A stretch of DNA of 64,000 nucleotides, taken from the NCBI GenBank assembly GCA_036417435.1, contig CM070900.1, positions 170,056,815 through 170,120,814 on the forward strand, written 5' to 3'. This document shows, in pieces, positions 47,444 through 59,974 of the stretch; the first letter of the stretch is position 1, and each line of letters begins with the position of its first letter. A model generated the notes under the pieces. That model saw only the letters and a program-made list of their open reading frames with translations, made no database searches and was not told the origin of the DNA. The DNA comes from Inia geoffrensis. Taxonomy: Eukaryota; Chordata; Mammalia; Artiodactyla; Iniidae. The position numbers were made by a program, and so were the translations under genes.

Positions 47444-50400
47444 ATTTTCTAAAGTTGAAATGTAAATGTAATATTTCAAGTAATCATCTCCTTAAGTGGT
47501 CTCAAGTATATGCTTTCAAGTTCTTAATAATGTTTAACATTCTTAACAATTTGAAATAATTTCTACTTAGGCCTAATTACCTCCAACTTAGTTATTTGTT
47601 ATGGATAGATACGTTTTATGTGCAGCTGAACATTGACTTCTTATGTATTGTTTTTCAGTAACTTTAGATTTGTTATTACTATAAGCATAAAATAAAATGT
47701 ATTTCAAAAGAGAAGTTGTAATGGATTATTCCATCTTCTTTTTATTTTCTATTCTTATGGCTGAATGTTGTCACAGTACTGTATAATTCATTCATTCATT
47801 TAATGTATTTATTTAGGTCTTATAATCTTTATTTCTGATTAAACTGTAACTTATTAATTTGTATTTTGTAAAGTAAATATATATCTTTTGGTGTTTTCAT
47901 CAATACTTGGAAATTTTCTCAAAGAAAAAGGAAGGGAAATATATATCCTTTGTCCTTAGTTATTAATGAATGTGCACACATGCACACACACACATGCAGT
48001 GCAAGTTTTATAATCAAAGTATAACTTTTTGAGTAGCATTAGTTACTTAGAGGATACACACTTAGCTTATAATTAAGTAACAAATACTTTTACCTTTGGA
48101 ATTAACAGGGCACATTAACTGTAAGAAGCTAGAGAATTTGATCACTATTCTACCTTAGTTCATTACATGCAGTTTTCTCCTTTTCTATGGGAACATGGTT
48201 ATTTTTGTTCAGCCTAGCATGCATATTTGGTAACTATGTAAGTATATGTTCTTATTGACTCTGTGAATAATTTCTTGTCACCTGTCTTCTAGCTTAATGT
48301 GTGTTGTAGAGGTAGTGCCATTAAGATGTTTCATATGTGTCAAAAGTAGGATGTCCAGAAAATGATGGCAGTGTAATTACATGGTACATCATAAGCGATC
48401 CAACTTTGGCACAGGTGAAGATTTACTTCAGTTTTGAATTAATCTTAATGACCCTAGCTTTATTGCTGTTGAGTTTCTAGAAATGATAAAATGTCAAGTC
48501 ATTGGAAATAAAATGACAGAACCTAAACAATCTGACAAGACTAATGCATAGTTTCTCTGACTTGTTCCATGTTCTGTAGACTTTATTGCCAACTACAATG
48601 TTCTACTGAGAAATGCTTGTCTTAATGAATGCATCTTCCACCTTACTACAATGTATATCTGTTATGCAGAGAACAGAAAATTCAGTGCTCTCCATGTGTT
48701 TGTTTTATGTACACTAAAACCTCAATGTAGAAAACAGATGTAAGTGGAAAACACTGTTTTACTTCTATTATATCTTAATTTTAGTAGGGCATGTTAGTGG
48801 AATGCTATTAAGTCCATCTTTTTAGGACAAGACTAATATTTCAATTTAATGACAATTTTTCCAATGCTGTTAGATAATTATGAATTTTGCAGGCAAACTA
48901 CATGCTGACAACTTTTTCTAAAACTGCTATTTAAGTTATATTGATAGAGGATTGCAGAGTATGGCTGTCCTCACATTTATTGTTATTAGCCTCATAAAAT
49001 GTTTTTTATAAAACATAAAAGTCATATCTCAGCCTATAGTCTTGAAAAGGCATAGTCTTTCATCTATAGTCTGTATTATCTGATGTCCTTTAGCTAGCCT
49101 CTCAGAGTTTAAATTTTTTTCTGACATTGAAAGATCTCAATTCTTGCTAAGCTCTTCATTTTCACTAACCATAAGCCTAAGTGATGACGCCAGACTAGAT
49201 TATTTCCCTTGATTTTTTGATTCTATTATTTTTACTTTTAAATGTTCAAATGAAAAACAAACTCAAAAACCTAACACGTAACCTAAAGTTGCTCCCCCAG
49301 AATAGCTTGGATAAAGTAAGCAGAAATTTCCCAAGCTTTTACATTAGATGCCCATATTTTCCTAAAGATTCCATTCAACCCTCCCCTTTCCCCAGTGATG
49401 CAACACCATCACCGTCATGCACTGCTTAGCCATTTTTTTAACTTGAAATCCACTACACTTGACAGCTCTCTATCTCTCTCAAATCTCTGCCAGCTATGTC
49501 TTCAGTAATTTTTAGTCATGTTTCCTAACTAAATATCCTGTTAGAGGAGTATTTATTTTCCAACATAGACCTCCACTGCTCTATATGGAAAAATTCAAGA
49601 ACTTTCCTAACACTTACTGATGTACTGTTAGGTTAGACCATGACAGATCACACTATAGATTCAAGGCTTTTGGTGTTTCTTCATTTCAATATCACAATCA
49701 CACAATGAGACACAAAGGTTGTAGACACATTTCTGGTAAATCATAGGTGCTAAGAAAGGAAGAAAAAAGGAAATAAAAAATACTTCACATGTTCTATGCC
49801 TTGTCCTCTTTCTTTGGAATTTGTCACTGAGAAATTTAGTACAACTTTATATAAATGTGTCACATGCTTTCTTGCCACATTAAAGAGGAATTCAGGCATC
49901 CTTCTGTTTGCTAATATCTCAGGAATGCTTCAGTAGGATCAGGGTTTAATATGACTACTGTGAAACACATGCTCTATAGAAACTAGGTTGCAAAAGCCAC
50001 ATTATATCCTGCTTACTAATCATGGCTATTTGAACTCAGACAAATTCCCCTTGGATATCTGTCTTTATACTTTTTGGAGGCAATGGGTATACAATGTAAC
50101 CCAAAACTTTATTCTTTTTCTTTGCTTGTGCTTTCTCAACTTCAAACTCTGCTTTGAGTTCACAAACATTGGACAACCCTATAGGATAGCCACTCTCTTA
50201 AGTGTTTAGAGAATAAAGCCTAATGAAGCATAATTATAGCCTACAAAAAGTTGCTAGTTTGATAGATAAATATGAATTCTTCAACCAAAATTATTTTATA
50301 ATGTCTACATAACACTCCATGTTGCCACTTGAAGTATTTTTATTTGGTATCTATTTATTTATTTAACATTTACATTTTCTCTTTTAGAAAGATTTCTCAT

Positions 50401-51536
50401 ATCTTGTTTGAAGGCAGCTATACTGTTAACTATTAAGTTAACTAATTAAGCAAGTATTTTATACCACTGTAAAATGTACTTTCTGTCTATTACATGGAAA
50501 CAAACAATTTTAGGTAAATACTTAGCTCTCTCGAGACTAAATATATTATATGTCCCGTTGAGGTAACGTCCATTGGATGGATATAAATAAGTCTGATTTT
50601 AACATTATAGGAGCAAAAGCTAGATATCCTTTTTGGGGGCAGGGGGTAGAAAGGCAGATGGCAAGATGTAAGTGCTTCCTGGGCTAATGAAATTGGAAAA
50701 TTTTGTAACTAGCTGTGAAACAATGATAGACCTCTAAAAATACCTGGGAATAAAGAATAGACTATTTGGCAGAATCTCCATAAAATGTGAATGATTATTT
50801 TTTCTCATTTCTCAAAGGAAACAATTGTAATACTGTAATGTAGCTTGTTGAATGAACTTCAGGACCCAAAAAACATATTAAAACCTTCCTAATTTAATTG
50901 CTATAAATGTAACTAGAATTTCAAATCAAATTAATTACCCTGGTTGCTTTACTCATGGGAAAGTAGAATCCAAAGTCTAGTAACAGAAGTTTAAACTGGT
51001 GTTAATATTAATTTAAACTTTATATTTTTGTGTTTAGTTTTGCTTTAGCATTTGCATTTCCTCCTATTTTCTTTCTTTCCGTTTTTCGATTTAAACAGAC
51101 TGCTGTTTAACCTATTAATATTTATAATGGTGAGATATCAATAAAATAGCCCATATTTTTTTCTTCACGTTATACCTTACAAAATTTTGTAAACTCTTTT
51201 AAACAATGTATATATTTTCATTTTTGTAGGATACCATAAGTTTTCTTGATTCTATTATATTTTATATAGATAGAGATTTTTATACGTTTTTCTGACTCAG
51301 TATCAAATTTATAGTAATGTCAGTGCTCCGCCTGGTGGTACACAATAAGCATTTTACTTTCCTTAATGTTAAAAAATTGGGAGATAGAACTTTATATCCT
51401 GACTTTAAAAGCGTGTAAAAGTACCTGGAAGGGAATCTACTAAAAATTTACTAAGTATAAGTTGAATATTAGCCTGTAGTATACTATACTTAAATCCATT
51501 ATAGATTTAATATATGTACATGTATTTAATACATAG

Positions 51537-51540
<4 letters not shown>
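47444..51540. other. Intronic stretch, nothing recognised
   Basis: AT-rich with a CA-rich patch near 47970-47996. No gene or repeat family I can support. Confidence 0.5.
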
Positions 51541-51542
<2 letters not shown>

Positions 51543-51567
<25 letters not shown>

Positions 51568-51568
51568 C
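51543..51568. repeat. (TA)n microsatellite
   Basis: About 13 TA units. Confidence 0.95.
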
Positions 51569-51719
51569 ACTTATCATTTTACAAGTAATTTTTAGTTTAA
51601 TGATTTATAATTATTGAGGAAATAGTTCATCTATTATTATATTCATTTGCATATATGTTTTATATTTTTGTATGTTAGGACACATAAGCTTATTTTTCTA
51701 TAAATATCTAAATATCTGT

Positions 51720-51760
51720 CTTCTATCTATGTATCTATCTATCATCTATCTATGTATCTT
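51720..51760. repeat. (TATC)n microsatellite, imperfect
   Basis: TATC units with TATG interruptions, about 380 bp before the 188-bp exon. Confidence 0.85.
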
Positions 51761-52137
51761 TTTAATCTATGTCTTGTATCCTGGATTCTTTTGCATTAGT
51801 ATCAGTTTATTTCATGAGTATTCCCGCCTTCACATTTGATACTGGTTACACTTAGATGGTGCTAGTATGTAAAATATTTCTTCACAGTAATTTTAATTTA
51901 ACACTTCCTACTATTTATAATGACCAAATGAAATGCTACCACAGAATCTATTGAAGTGAAAAGTGAAATTATTACTCCTAGTTATAATCTTTAACTGGAC
52001 AGCAAATTGCCTTTCAATTTTGCACTATTATGTTTTAGAGTTGATTTATTTTCTGTAGACTATATTTTCAAGGCTGGTAATCTTATTATGAACTTTACTA
52101 ACTCCACTGTATACAAAAATTATATATATCTTATCAG

Positions 52138-52325
52138 GCATTTTCCATCTGAAAGTTCCTGAGTCTTCCCCTATTGGCTCAGCTATTGGAAGAATAAGAG
52201 CTGTGGACCCTGATTTTGGACAAAATGCGGAAATTGAATACAGTATTGTTCCAGGAGATGGGGGAAATTTGTTTGACATCGTCACAGATGAGAATACACA
52301 AGAAGGAGTCCTCAAATTGAAAAAG
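52138..52325 (+). CDS. CDH10: Cadherin type II exon (EC3, first half), CDH10-like
   Basis: Third coding exon in the window: 188 bp, entering in phase 1 (completing an AGC Ser codon with the previous exon) and leaving in phase 0 after Lys-Lys. The acceptor is CTTATCAG and the donor AAG/GTACAT. It encodes the start of EC3, [20 protein letters not shown], followed by [20 protein letters not shown], and ends [10 protein letters not shown]. The PES triplet is at 52158-52166 and the DPD calcium-ligand motif at 52206-52214. The 188-bp size is the standard length for this position in type II cadherins. Because the exon is asymmetric, skipping it would shift the frame. The [17 protein letters not shown] segment is the strongest basis for the CDH10 call. 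The pyrimidine tract before the acceptor is weak and AT-rich, and the exon sits at the end of a 19.9-kb intron rich in repeats. Confidence 0.93.
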
Positions 52326-54455
52326 GTACATAGACACGTTTTTCAAAGTAGATTACCCAATAAAAATTAATGAACAGAAAGACTAAAACTTGAAAATGAC
52401 AGAAATTTTAATTTTCCTTCAATGAGCAATATTTTAAATTAAAAAAGGCCAGGTAACTATGAAGTATTCACTCTCAGAGACACTTTTATTCTGTGATTCA
52501 CCAGGTATATATTTTGTTTTGAAAAATTTAGGTCTATTAATTTGCTTAAATCCTTAAAAAATTCTTACCAGAGTCTAGTTTTAATTTAATTTTTTAATGT
52601 TATCAACTCAGATGAAAAGGTTAATTTAAAAATAAGATCTAGAAGTAAACTCTACACACACCAGTCTTGGTCTTGCCCCTTTTATTACTTTTCTGAGAAT
52701 ATAAATATCTAATTCACACATTGTTTGTGAGCCTGGACCTCAGACTGGAGGAATTCTGATATGGGCGAGTGCTGTTACTGGCAAGTGGACAAAATGAGAA
52801 TGGGTAGCGCTGGGTTTGAGGGGCTATGACAAGGGAAGTGAACAGAAAAATTAACGAGAAGGAGGGAGAGGACAAAAAGGTGGAATGTCGTGGGAAGACC
52901 TTGAGCAATGTTAAATTGTTTTATATAAAAGAGGATGGAGAGCAAAATTCAAAATATTGGAAATGAATCCTTATCTCAGTGTATGTAGTTTGTTTTTTGT
53001 CAGTTAGGAGCATGAAGAAGAAGAATGTAAATGTGAGAAAGAGAAAAATCATGACTGTATTTGGGGTGTGTAGATTATTTCTATAACAATGAAGTAAATT
53101 ATAGGAATTTCCAATAATACAGTGCAGGCAAAAAAGTGAACTTCATTTAATTTAGTACAGTTTTTCCTTCTCCCTATTATAGCAAAGTGCACTCTATTTA
53201 TCCCAAAAGGTGGTATACCATACACATTTAATTTTGATACTTGTAATTATTTTAACTTGTAAAAAGTATTTTTACTTTCAGTCCCATTAATCATGCTGCT
53301 GTTTCCATATTTGTTCAGGAACTCTGAATTTTATCAGAAACAACATATGTGGTAATAAAAATAATCCTGAAAAGAAACAATTTTCATATAGATGATTTAT
53401 CAACTTTTAATTCCTACTATTGCAAGAAAATTGTGCTTTGTGTAGAAATTAATTTAATCACATGGTCCTATTCAGCAAAATTTTTCATTTATGCTAAATT
53501 TTCAGAGTATACCTAGAAAAAAAATGTGTCAAATTTTTATTCCATTATCATTTTGTTGTGGTTTTGCTTGTTTTTCTTTTTTCTATTCAGTAACAAATCC
53601 CTTAAAATCTTGTCACAAATTTTTTTTTAAATGATCTCAATATATAACAATGCTTAAAAGGTGTAGAGATATTAATTCATATTAAACAAATATAAATTCT
53701 CTTAGTAATATGAGAAATAATAGAAAATATTTTATATCAATGATTCATAAAACTTAAATTTGAAATTAAATATATTTACAAAGTAAAATTGAGGTACAAA
53801 AGAGTTACACTGTGTATAATATATAATATATATATTTATATTAATTTATATTTACAGAGATACAATAAATGTATTTTATATTTACACATAAGATTTTGTA
53901 TTTTGTATTGATTTACACTTATTTACCATCTATGCCAATAAATAATCAATGTCTAAGTGTCAATCTGGGAAAATGTATGACATTCTTTTTTATTTTTTAA
54001 CACAATTCAAAAGGGAGTAGTGTGCTAACTATAGAACTTTATATTACCATGTCAAAGTGGATTAATCATTGAAAGTAATGACATAGTTATATAAATCAAC
54101 TTTTTGTAAATACTTATTATGCTTAATCACTAAAGCAAGAATACATCTTCTGCCTTTTTAGTGTATGGAGATATCATAAAGAGTGAAAGAGTCTTATATA
54201 TTTTGTATTCATTTTGTTTATTTTTTTGAAAGTTTTTAACTAGATTAAAAGTGAGATTTGTGAAATTATAGCATACCTTTATTAAAATGGATTTACATAA
54301 TGTATAAAATATCTGGAAAGTATATTTCGAAGTAAATATATATATATATGTATGTTTATAAATACATATATTTTTCCTCCTGCAGTAGATAAATAACCGT
54401 TGCCCATTTTGCTGGCATAAAATTTGTTATCTAAATAAAGCTCAGGGTCCATAAC
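52326..54455. other. Intronic stretch, nothing recognised
   Basis: Very AT-rich, especially 53690-53900. No repeat family or coding signal. Confidence 0.5.
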
Positions 54456-54459
54456 TAAA

Positions 54460-54970
54460 ATTCACTCCTTCATTCACCGAACATGAATGAAGTGGTTGAT
54501 GCGACAACCACTAAATCCTAATCCATTCTGGACTCTGGGCGGCAGTGAAGGAAACAGACACATTCACTCTGCTCAAGCAGCTACTGTTCAACCGGGGAAG
54601 TTAGACAATAAGTAAATTTAAAAGCACTGTCAGTGTTAAATTTAAGTTTGCAAAACACAAATCAGAATAAAAATAAGCAATTTAGAGGGTGGTGGCTATC
54701 CTACAGTGAGGTAGTCAGAAAAGACTTCTCTGTTAGGATGATTTCAGCAGAGACCTGAAGGAAGCAAAAGATGAGCCATATGGTATCTGAGTGATGTGTG
54801 TTCCAGAAAGACTGAGCAGCAATTGCAAAATCCCTGAAATGGGAGTGTACCAGGCAAGGAGGCCAGTGGGACTGGGTGAACGGAGGGGTCCATAGCTGGA
54901 GATGAGGTCAAATATGCCGACGAATGTCCCATCATGGAGATCCTTGCAGGCCAGGCAAAGGTCTTGAATT
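54460..54970 (-). mobile_element. L2 LINE fragment
   Basis: Antisense L2 words in order: TTCATTCACCGAACATGAAT, 'GACACATTCACTCTGCTCAA', 'AAGGAGGCCAGTGGGACTGG', GAGATGAGGTCAAATATGCC, TCCTTGCAGGCCAGGCAAAG. About 500 bp. Confidence 0.6.
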
Positions 54971-55349
54971 AAATCATGATATGAGAAGACTGTGGCAAAT
55001 TTCTATCTAAATTACCATTACCCTTGGTAAAGCCAGGATATGCTGACTTTTCTGAGGCGAATAATGACTAGGGAGTAAGGACAGAAATAGACCAGTTAAG
55101 AGACTATAGAATTAATCCAGAAAACCAATGATGGAGATATGGTCGCTGATGTTTATAGCAATGAAAATTGTGAGAAATGGTGAGATTCTGGCTAGATTTT
55201 AAAGGAATGGCCCAAGCATATTTTTATAACAGGCAATCCATACCAGCTAACTTCTTATTCTGTTGGAAAAGAAAATTGCAACCTTCAGACTACATTTATA
55301 AATCTGTAACAAATAACTCAGGGGAACATTTTTGTAACAAAATTTTGAA

Positions 55350-55393
55350 ATTATCTATTTATCTATCTACCTACATACCTATCTACATATCTG
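55350..55393. repeat. (TATC)n-like simple repeat
   Basis: TATCTATTTATCTATCTACC-type sequence. Confidence 0.75.
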
Positions 55394-55416
55394 GTGTATG
55401 TATTATTTTGAGTAAA

Positions 55417-55419
<3 letters not shown>

Positions 55420-55449
<30 letters not shown>

Positions 55450-55458
55450 ATGCGTGTG
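55420..55458. repeat. (TG)n microsatellite
   Basis: About 14 uninterrupted TG units, then GCATGCGTGTG. Alternating purine-pyrimidine, so capable of forming Z-DNA. Confidence 0.95.
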
Positions 55459-56104
55459 CTCACATACATATATAGATATATGACGAATAAATATGGCAGT
55501 ATGTTTTTCTAAAACTAAAACAATGAGGAAATATTCTGTTCAATAAAGCCCATGAAAAACTCAAAATTAATTTAAATAATGTAAGTTCTGTATTTTTTAT
55601 GGAGGTATAATTGATACACAAAATTATATTAGTTTCAGGTGCAACATAATAATTCAAAATTTTATATATTGCAAAAGATCACCACAATAAGTCTAGTTAA
55701 CATCCATCACCACACATAGTTACAAATTTTTTCTTGTGATGAGAATTTCTAAGATTTACTCTTTTTGCAACATTCAGATATGCAATACAGTATTATTAAC
55801 TTGTAGTCCCCATATAGTATCTTACATCCCCCTGACTTATTTACTTTATAACTGTAAGTTTGTACCTGTTGACTCTCTTCACTCATTTCGCCCCCCACCC
55901 AACCCCCACTTCTGGCAACCACCAATCTATTCTCTGTAATCTATGAGCCTGTTTTTTTCTTGTTATTTTTCTTTTTTATGTTTTTGTCTTTTCTTTTAGA
56001 TTCCATATATAAATGAAATCATATGATATTTGTCTTTCACTGTCTGACTTATTTCACTTAGCATAATGCCTTCAAGGTCAATCCATGTTGTTATAAGTCG
56101 CAAG

Positions 56105-56426
56105 ATTTTAGTCTGTATCTCTATATCTCTAGGTTCCACATCCAAGGATTCAATCAACTGTGGATGGAAAATATTGGGGAAAAAAATTTTCAGAAAGTTC
56201 CAAAAGGCAAAACTTGAAGCTGCTGCACACTGGCAACTATTTACATAACATTTACTTGTATTAGGTATTACAAGTAATCTAGAGAATATTTAAAATATAT
56301 AGAAGGCTGTGCATAGGTTATATGCAAATACACTTCCTTTTATATAAGGAATTTGAGCATGCTGGGATTTTGGTATCTGCAGGGGTCCTGGAGCCAAGCT
56401 CCCGTGGATACCAAAGGATGATTGTA
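56105..56426 (-). mobile_element. MER2/Tigger2-like DNA transposon
   Basis: The right end GGATACCAAAGGATGATTG is the MER2 terminal repeat followed by TA. 'GGTTCCACATCCAAGGATTC' and ATTACAAGTAATCTAGAGAA are internal MER2 words. The left terminus is eroded, and roughly 40 bp of the expected L1 sequence are missing there. Confidence 0.8.
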
Positions 56427-56776
56427 TATACCACATTTTCTTTATCCATTCATCTCTCCACGGACATTTGGGTTGCTTCCATATCTTGGCTATTGTAAAT
56501 AATGCTGCAATGAACATGGGGTTGCATATGTCTTTTTAAGTTAGTGTTTTTTTGTTTTCTTTGGATAAATACCCAGAAATGAAATTGCTGGATCATACAG
56601 CAGTTCTATTTTTAACTTTCTGAGGAACCTCCATACTATTTTTCATAATAGCTACACCAATTTATACTTCCGCCAACAGTGCACAGATTCCTTTTTCCTC
56701 ACATCCACTCCAACACTCATTTTTTGTCTTTTTGATAATAGCCAGTGTAACATATATGAGGTGATGTCTCATTGTG

Positions 56777-57098
56777 TGTTTTTTTTTTTTTTAGAAGATG
56801 TTGGGGGTAGGAGTTTATTAATTTATTTTTTTATTTTTGCTGTGTTGGGTCTTCATTTCTGTGTGAGGGCTTTCTCTAGTAGTGGGAAGCGGGGGCCACT
56901 CTTCATTGTGGTGCATGGGCCTCTCACTATCGCGGCCTCTCTTTTTGCGGAGCACAGGCTCCAGATGCGCAGGCTCAGTAGTTGTGGCTCACGGGCCTAG
57001 TTGCTCCGCGGCATGTGGGATCCTCCCAGACCAGGGCTCGAACTCGTGTCTCCTGCATTACCAGGCAGATTCTCAACCACTGCGCCACCAGGGAAGCC
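56777..57098 (-). mobile_element. Longer CHR-type SINE (CHRL-like) nested in L1
   Basis: Antisense copy with the extra 5'-adjacent segment GCTGTGTTGGGTCTTCATTT that the CHR-2 copies lack, ending CCAGGGAAGCC. Target duplication CTCATTGTG at 56768-56776 and 57099-57107. Confidence 0.9.
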
Positions 57099-57169
57099 CT
57101 CATTGTGGTTTTGATTAACATTTCTCTGATGATTAGTGATGTTGAGCATCTTTCATGTACCTGTTGGCC

Positions 57170-59110
57170 TACAGTTCTTTATATTTTTTTTTTGAGCGAA
57201 CACTGTATTATAGGGCTATTTAAGCATATGTTCAGAGAGTTCTCAGAAGACTTTATCTTGAACTTACTCAGAGTCCCAGAAGAAGTAGATGTAAAATCAT
57301 AAATATGTATGTAAACATCAACAGCAGTATTTCGGTTCCATAATGATCTTAAAATTACTCTTTGGAAACTTCTCCCTGCAATATCTCAGCATAGAATTGC
57401 AATGAAGAGTTTTGATGTAAAACTAAATTCATACAGAAATTATGTTTTTAAGTATATTACATGCATCTAGAAAGTCTAAAAATATATACTCTACATTTGA
57501 ATATGTATCTCTTTTTGAATATAATGATATTCTTTGTTTTCGGAGCATTTTTCTTTTTTAAGCTCACTTAAAAAATAAATGAAAATGCTTAATATTCTCT
57601 GAAGCACATATTCTCATTATAGTTTTATTTCCAAAATTTTTATTTACTTTCCCTTTACCATCCCCCCCCCCTTCTTTCTGCATGGAGGGAGGGTGTACAT
57701 GTATAAAAATGATGGTCATGTTTGTATGAGCTGAGAAGAATGAAAAAAAGGCATTTTTATTTTATTTCTTTTAAACCTCAACTTGGATTCAGTTTATGAG
57801 CACTGTGACAGAATGCCATTTCACTGTGTCACTTTGAATTCAGAATAACATTATGCAACTTTGTATATCTCTACAAGGCACAAGATATTGTTTTTTTTTT
57901 TTTTAAAGAGACAAAATATTCTTACTTTATACTTACATCCTATTGCACTAAGGAAAGAACGAACAAATAAAACGTGCCCTATATGTTGTTAAGTATTATA
58001 GCAATAGAAACAATAACAAAATCAGGGTAATAAAACTTAAAAAAAATTTTTGGCACATCTAAAAATTAGGCGATAGGTTACATTTAAAATAAGAGAATAG
58101 GGTATTTTAAATTCAGCAATTTCATTCTTACGTGAAAAGTTAAATGAAATACATTTTTAGTCAGTAGTTTTTATTTCCTACTGGATAAGTGAGAATAAAT
58201 ATATACTTATTGGATATAAATATAAAGTTACATGAGTTAAAAACATTCAAGAACGGAAAATACATGTTTATTTATAGGCACACTGTGGTTTTCTTGTTAC
58301 TGATTAAGAAATTTAGGCAATTAAATGTGGGATGAATATTTAAATTGTACAAAGGAACAATTTTAATGTCTTGAATAATTTCTAAGACAGCTCTGTGCTA
58401 TTTCTACAAAATATCTATCTGGAGCTAACAAGTAATGATAACATCTATTTAAAATAAAGAATGGTAAAGTGATTTCCTATTTATTTTAAAATAAGTAAAA
58501 CTTTTTTGGAATTAAAAAATCCTTACTATTTTGCTGTTACTTGGCAATATTATTTCATTTCAAATAACCATAACTGTGATCACAGTGAATCCAAGGTGAA
58601 TTATTTTCTTTTTCCTTAAAAACAGAAGAGATGAAATATTTTATTCTTCACCAGAATTTTAAATAAATAGGCTAAACTCTCAACTGGTCTCATTGGACAA
58701 TTTTACTTATGCCCCATTTGTCACTAAAACTCACTTTCTTTTTGACACCTCAAATGGCAGGGGAGTGAATTCACATCAAATGATTTGGTAGCATAGCACC
58801 ATCATGTGGTTACTTTTTGAATAACTCTTAGTAAAAACAAAAATAAAATTAGGAATACCTTGCTTTATATAACCAAGCATACACCTCAATCTATTGTTTA
58901 AAATATTCTTGTTTTTGTCATACAAACATGAAAATTTCAAAGAAAAATACGTGATGTTTGTTTCTGTAAATATTATGCTCCTGTTTTTGTAAATATTTAT
59001 TTTCATCTTCTTTTTAAACATCTCACTTCCCTAGTCTCATCAACCCTCAACTAGCCCCCAAGTTGACATAACCAATGAACATTGTTTACTGCCTTGTAGA
59101 CATTTCTAAC
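57170..59110. other. Intronic stretch, nothing recognised
   Basis: AT-rich apart from the C10 run. No gene or transposon supported. Confidence 0.5.
57662..57671. repeat. C10 homopolymer
   Basis: Ten consecutive C residues within otherwise AT-rich sequence. Confidence 0.95.
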
Positions 59111-59119
59111 TTGTGTGTG

Positions 59120-59570
59120 TTAGTCTTTTCACACTCAAAATGTCCAAAGCTGAATTCCTTGTCTTCTCCCAACCAAAGCGTGCCTGTTCACATTTTCTCC
59201 TTCCTGGATACGGCCCTACTTCCTCTACAGCTCCTTAAAGCAGAAATCTAGGCTTATTCTTATGCTGCTTCCATTACCATGAACTCCCATTTCCGAATAG
59301 GACGGGAAGCCTGATCACTGATTCCTTCTGAACTTGGATTAAAATTTCCCTGTTTCTCCTCTTCATGGGTTGACCTACAACCATCCTTGTTACTCTTTTC
59401 CACCACTTCAATGGCTATTTCCTGAGCCACACACCTTATGTTCATCCATTTACTTTATGAGTGAATGGCTGAAACCTAAATCTGTTTATTTTACTCACAC
59501 TCCTAATCTGTTTCTGACTCCTATCACTAGTAAGATAAAGAGAAAATAGTATATTTTCTATTATCTCCTT

Positions 59571-59605
<35 letters not shown>

Positions 59606-59970
59606 ATATGCACGCACACATTCACCTGCTACGTTCCAACCACACCAAACTCATTGCAATTTCTACGGAAGATGCTGTGCTATTTTCTTCCTTCTGCATA
59701 GAAGGCAACGCCCTACATGAGCATTTCTATTAATTTTTTCCTGTTTTAACATGGCTGTCACTCATGTCCCTCACCAAAGTATTCCTTGAGTCCCTCAGGG
59801 AAAGTTGATCTCTCATTACTTTCTTCCCCAAATGTTACCATTTCTGTCCAAGCATCTATGAGACTTAAAGGTACTCATATTCTAAATGCATCTACTTCTT
59901 TCTACTATAGTTTAAGCCCCTAAAGACACTTTGTCATATCTATATCTGTGTTGCCATGATAAAGGAAATG
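59120..59970 (+). mobile_element. L2 LINE fragment
   Basis: Sense L2 3' region, diverged: 'AAATGTCCAAAGCTGAATTC', TAGAAGGCAACGCCCTACAT and TCTATATCTGTGTTGCCATG. A (CA)n microsatellite lies inside it. Confidence 0.55.
59574..59603. repeat. (CA)n microsatellite
   Basis: About 15 uninterrupted CA units. Confidence 0.97.
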
Positions 59971-59974
59971 CTTA

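Larger units (their letters stand above)
32217..52137 (+). other. CDH10: Cadherin intron between the 168-bp and 188-bp exons
   Basis: 19,921 bp, GT at 32217 to AG at 52137, phase 1. The centre (36-47.5 kb) is dominated by SINE and L1 insertions; the flanks are mostly AT-rich sequence without recognisable repeats. Confidence 0.92.
55590..57168 (-). mobile_element. L1 3' end carrying two nested insertions
   Basis: Antisense L1MA/MB-like 3' UTR and ORF2 end, with blocks 'ATGGAGGTATAATTGATACA', 'CTTCTGGCAACCACCAATCT' and 'GAAATTGCTGGATCATACAG'. It is split by a MER2-type transposon (56105-56426) and a CHR SINE (56777-57098). On the minus strand the translation contains [19 protein letters not shown], from the L1 ORF2 C-terminus. 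Confidence 0.85.

Noticed and set aside
51720..51760. Short spaced repeats that could suggest an array
   Set aside because: TATC/TATG tetranucleotide microsatellite; no spacers of constant length, and the genome is mammalian, so not a CRISPR array.
56982..57302. 106-residue plus-strand frame
   Set aside because: Starts in the antisense CHR SINE and runs into antisense L1; no protein signature.
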